From Planctomycetota bacterium (GTDB taxonomy: Bacteria > Planctomycetota > MHYJ01 > WSZJ01 > JACPWG01): a stretch of DNA of 64,000 nt. Both the position numbers and the translations under genes were made by a program. The DNA is taken from positions 60,907 through 124,906 of the forward strand of contig JACPWG010000091.1 in the NCBI GenBank assembly GCA_016197205.1, written 5' to 3'. Shown here in pieces: positions 61,939-64,000 of this stretch (position 1 is its first letter; every line of letters begins with the position of its first letter). The notes below the pieces were generated by a model. That model was not told the origin of the DNA, searched no databases, and worked only from the letters and a program-made list of their open reading frames with translations.

Positions 61939-63039
61939 ATGGCGAAGAACATCTTCATCACCGCGACCCGGCCGAACGAGGGAAAGACCGCGGTCACGAT
62001 CGGCGTGACCCACGCCCTCTGCAAGCGCAACCTGAACATCGGCTTCATCAAGCCCGTCGGGCAGGCCGACCTCGAAGCGGGCAAGACCCGCATCGACGAG
62101 GACACGCTCCTGGTCGAACGCGCCTGCCGCGTGCACTGCAACATCGAGGACATGAGCCCGGTCACCCTCCCCCCGGGCTTCAACGAGGCGCTCCTCGCCA
62201 AGGCCGTCCGCGAGTCCTCCCTCGAGAAGGTCAAGAAGGCCTACGCGCGCGTCGCCGCGGGGAAAGAGTACGTCGTCCTCGAAGGAACGGGGAACGCCTC
62301 GGCGGGCGCCATCTTCGGCATTTCGAACGCTCACATCGCGAAGATGCTCGGCGCGAAGGTCCTCCTCGTCGCGGGCGGCGGCATCGGCCAGCCGATCGAT
62401 GAGATCCTCCTCAACAAGCGCTACCTCGAACGCGAGGGGGTCGAGGTCCTCGGCGCCATCATCAACAAGGTGTACGACCGTGAGTGGGACCGCGTCCACT
62501 CGATCGTGAAGGGGGTCATGGAGGAGAACGACATCCGGTTCCTCGGCGCGATTCCGTTCAAGCCGGAGCTGTACCAGGCCACGATGATGCAGGTCCTCGA
62601 GGCCCTCCGCGGCGACCTCATCAACGGGGACCGCGGACTCAACACCCGCGTCGGCCGCATCCTCGTCGGCGCCATGACGCCCAGCAACGCGATGGAGCAC
62701 TTCCAGGGGAACGTCCTCCTCGTCACCCCGGGCGACCGCGACGACATGATCCTCGCCGCCCTGGCGTCGAGCGTGATCCACTCGAAGGAATTCACGCTCT
62801 CCGGCCTCATCCTCACCGGGGACATCTACCCCAAGAAGGCCATCATGGAAATCATCAAGCGGACGGACACCATGGTGGTCGTCGTGAAGATGGACAGCTA
62901 CACCGCGGCGACGCGCCTCAACAACCTCGTCGTGAAAATCTCCCCGTGGGATCGGGAAAAGATCGACATGATCATCGAAACCGTCGGCCAGCACGTCGAC
63001 ATCGACGGGCTCATCGAGGCCTCGGAGTCGCGCAAATGA
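61939..63039 (+). CDS. P-loop (BioD/Pta-N-terminal-like) plus DRTGG-domain protein
   Basis: The 366-residue protein resembles the regulatory N-terminal part of long phosphotransacetylases. It starts with a dethiobiotin-synthetase-like P-loop (FITATRPNEGKTAV, K16) and KPVGQAD, continues with VVLEGTGNASAGAIFGISNA, and carries a DRTGG domain near 210-330 (VGAMTPSNAMEHFQGNVLLVTPGDRDDMILAAL, in parts). No PTA_PTB catalytic domain follows. AGGAGG lies 4-5 nt before the ATG. Its stop overlaps the dapB start by ATGA, so the two are cotranslated; why a Pta-type sensor sits with lysine synthesis is unclear. Confidence 0.82.
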   Translation: MAKNIFITATRPNEGKTAVTIGVTHALCKRNLNIGFIKPVGQADLEAGKTRIDEDTLLVERACRVHCNIEDMSPVTLPPGFNEALLAKAVRESSLEKVKKAYARVAAGKEYVVLEGTGNASAGAIFGISNAHIAKMLGAKVLLVAGGGIGQPIDEILLNKRYLEREGVEVLGAIINKVYDREWDRVHSIVKGVMEENDIRFLGAIPFKPELYQATMMQVLEALRGDLINGDRGLNTRVGRILVGAMTPSNAMEHFQGNVLLVTPGDRDDMILAALASSVIHSKEFTLSGLILTGDIYPKKAIMEIIKRTDTMVVVVKMDSYTAATRLNNLVVKISPWDREKIDMIIETVGQHVDIDGLIEASESRK

Positions 63040-63830
63040 TCACCCTCGGGCTTCATGGCGCCTGCGGCAGGATGGGGATCCGCATCGCGGCCTGCGCGCT
63101 CGAAGAGGGGGACTTCCGGATCGCGGCCGCGCTGGAGAGGCCGGAGAACCCCGACCTCGGCAAGCCCTACGGCGCCCTCGTCGGCCTCCCGCCCCTCACC
63201 CTGCCTCTCGCTTCCTCCTGGTCCGAGCGCCTCGGCTGCCTGATCGACTTCTCCTCCCCGGCGGGGACCCGGTCCGCACTGGCGGCGTGCCTTGCCACGC
63301 GCACCCCGCTGCTCGTCGGCACCACCGGCCTCCCTCAGGAGCTGAAGGCCGAGCTCTCGGCCGCCGCCTCCACCATCCCCGTCCTCGTCGCGCCGAACAT
63401 GAGCGTGGGCGTAAACGTGCTGGTGAACATCGTCGCGGCGGCGGCCCGTGCGCTCGGACCTTCCTACGACGTCGAGATCGTCGAGACGCATCATCGCGAA
63501 AAGCAGGACGCGCCGAGCGGCACCGCCCTCCGTCTCGCGCAGTCCGTCGCGGAGGCGCGCGCCCTGGACCCCGTGCGCGACGCCGTCCACGGCCGGCACG
63601 GCGCGGTCGGCCCTCGCCGCCCCCGCGAGATCGGTCTCCACGCCGTCCGCGGCGGCGACGTCGTCGGCGAGCACACCGTGCTCTTCGCCGGCCTTGGCGA
63701 CCGGGTCGAGATCACCCACCGCGCCCACTCCCGCGACACGTTCGCGCGCGGCGCCTTGCGCGCGGCGCGCTTCCTCGCGTCCGCGCCGCCGGGCCTGCAC
63801 GGCATCGACAGGGCGCTGGGGCTCGCCTGA
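63036..63830 (+). CDS. dapB: 4-hydroxy-tetrahydrodipicolinate reductase
   Basis: This enzyme performs the NAD(P)H reduction step of the diaminopimelate/lysine pathway, needed for lysine and, where present, peptidoglycan. The 264-residue protein has the nucleotide-binding GACGRMG (8-14), VGTTGL, and the catalytic ETHHREKQDAPSGTAL (H152/H153, K156, with substrate-binding GTA). The C-terminal tetramerisation strand region VGEHTVLFAG and RVEITHRAHSRDTFARGALRAA (in parts) are complete. The start overlaps the previous stop by 4 nt. Confidence 0.95.
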   Translation: MITLGLHGACGRMGIRIAACALEEGDFRIAAALERPENPDLGKPYGALVGLPPLTLPLASSWSERLGCLIDFSSPAGTRSALAACLATRTPLLVGTTGLPQELKAELSAAASTIPVLVAPNMSVGVNVLVNIVAAAARALGPSYDVEIVETHHREKQDAPSGTALRLAQSVAEARALDPVRDAVHGRHGAVGPRRPREIGLHAVRGGDVVGEHTVLFAGLGDRVEITHRAHSRDTFARGALRAARFLASAPPGLHGIDRALGLA

Positions 63831-63837
63831 TGGGCGA

Positions 63838-64000
63838 AAACCCAAATCCAAATCCCAATTCGGGCGAAGGCCCGAAACCCAAACGGACGACGAAACCACC
63901 AAGCCACCAAGGCACGAAGACCACGAAGGACCGTCACTGAAGGGGGCGAGTTTGGCTCGGCCGAAAAGCGCCTTTGTGGTCTTCGTGACTTCGAGTCTTT
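63838..64000. repeat. Low-GC spacer word repeats at window edge
   Basis: CCCAAATCCAAATCCCAA from about 63841 is followed by ACCAAGCCACCAAGGCACGA and CCACGAAGG, with the complement CTTTGTGGTCTTCGTGAC near 63970. The layout parallels 59812-59880. Confidence 0.65.

Overview
The window is a GC-rich (about 70% by eye) bacterial chromosome segment. Its gene content points to Planctomycetota or a close relative. It has several very large membrane-anchored Hanks-type Ser/Thr kinases with TPR, FG-GAP or formylglycine-generating-enzyme-like modules, PBS-type HEAT lipoproteins, small secreted proteins of families common in planctomycetes, and spacers full of dispersed palindromic repeats. The assignment is inference from gene content: there is no rRNA or ribosomal protein here. 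The only RNA gene seen is tRNA-Gln(CUG) at about 39.6 kb.

Layout. 0-9 kb: a Uma2-type nuclease, a zinc-ribbon/kinase/TPR protein, a small hypothetical protein, a lone MNT-type nucleotidyltransferase and a frameshifted, truncated TIR-nuclease-STAND defence gene. 9-16 kb: alkylation repair (Ada/AlkA fusion overlapping an O6-alkylguanine transferase, then Tag) around a giant HEAT lipoprotein. 16-21 kb: a secreted alpha/beta hydrolase, a secreted hypothetical protein, two gene remnants and a DUF4058-like gene. 21-35.5 kb: an internally deleted copy of a kinase gene, a VapBC-type pair, a kinase-FGE protein, a DUF6263-like lipoprotein, a kinase-TPR-FG-GAP-PDZ protein whose 5' end is frameshifted, and a secreted thioredoxin-like protein with an in-frame TGA that looks like selenocysteine. 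35.6-42 kb: MmgE/PrpD protein, APC permease, tRNA-Gln and a DUF4388 protein. 42-54 kb: HAD hydrolase, membrane protein, hutI, a YhaM-like exonuclease, a hexapeptide acyltransferase, an Aquifex-type aconitase, a ceramidase-like protein, a small hypothetical protein, an SDR and a lipoprotein. 54-64 kb: a secreted protein, a NicO-type metal exporter, a three-gene operon of membrane-anchored coiled-coil proteins, sppA, and a phosphotransacetylase-like P-loop/DRTGG gene coupled to dapB.

The spacers carry at least six dispersed inverted-repeat families. Family A (about 170 bp, ends TGAGTACC) supplies the stop codon of three unrelated genes. Family B (ends GCGCCCGCGC or similar) starts directly after the stop codons of two others. 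Family C is a REP-like hairpin (GCAGGGC-GGAA-GCCCTGC), with seven copies, sometimes in facing pairs. A perfect 135-bp inverted repeat joins positions 5.9 kb and 59.9 kb. Several broken genes end next to REP copies.

The strongest candidates for something new are the selenocysteine candidate at 34.3-35.5 kb, the stop-codon-associated family A elements, and the decayed TIR plus PD-(D/E)XK plus STAND defence protein.
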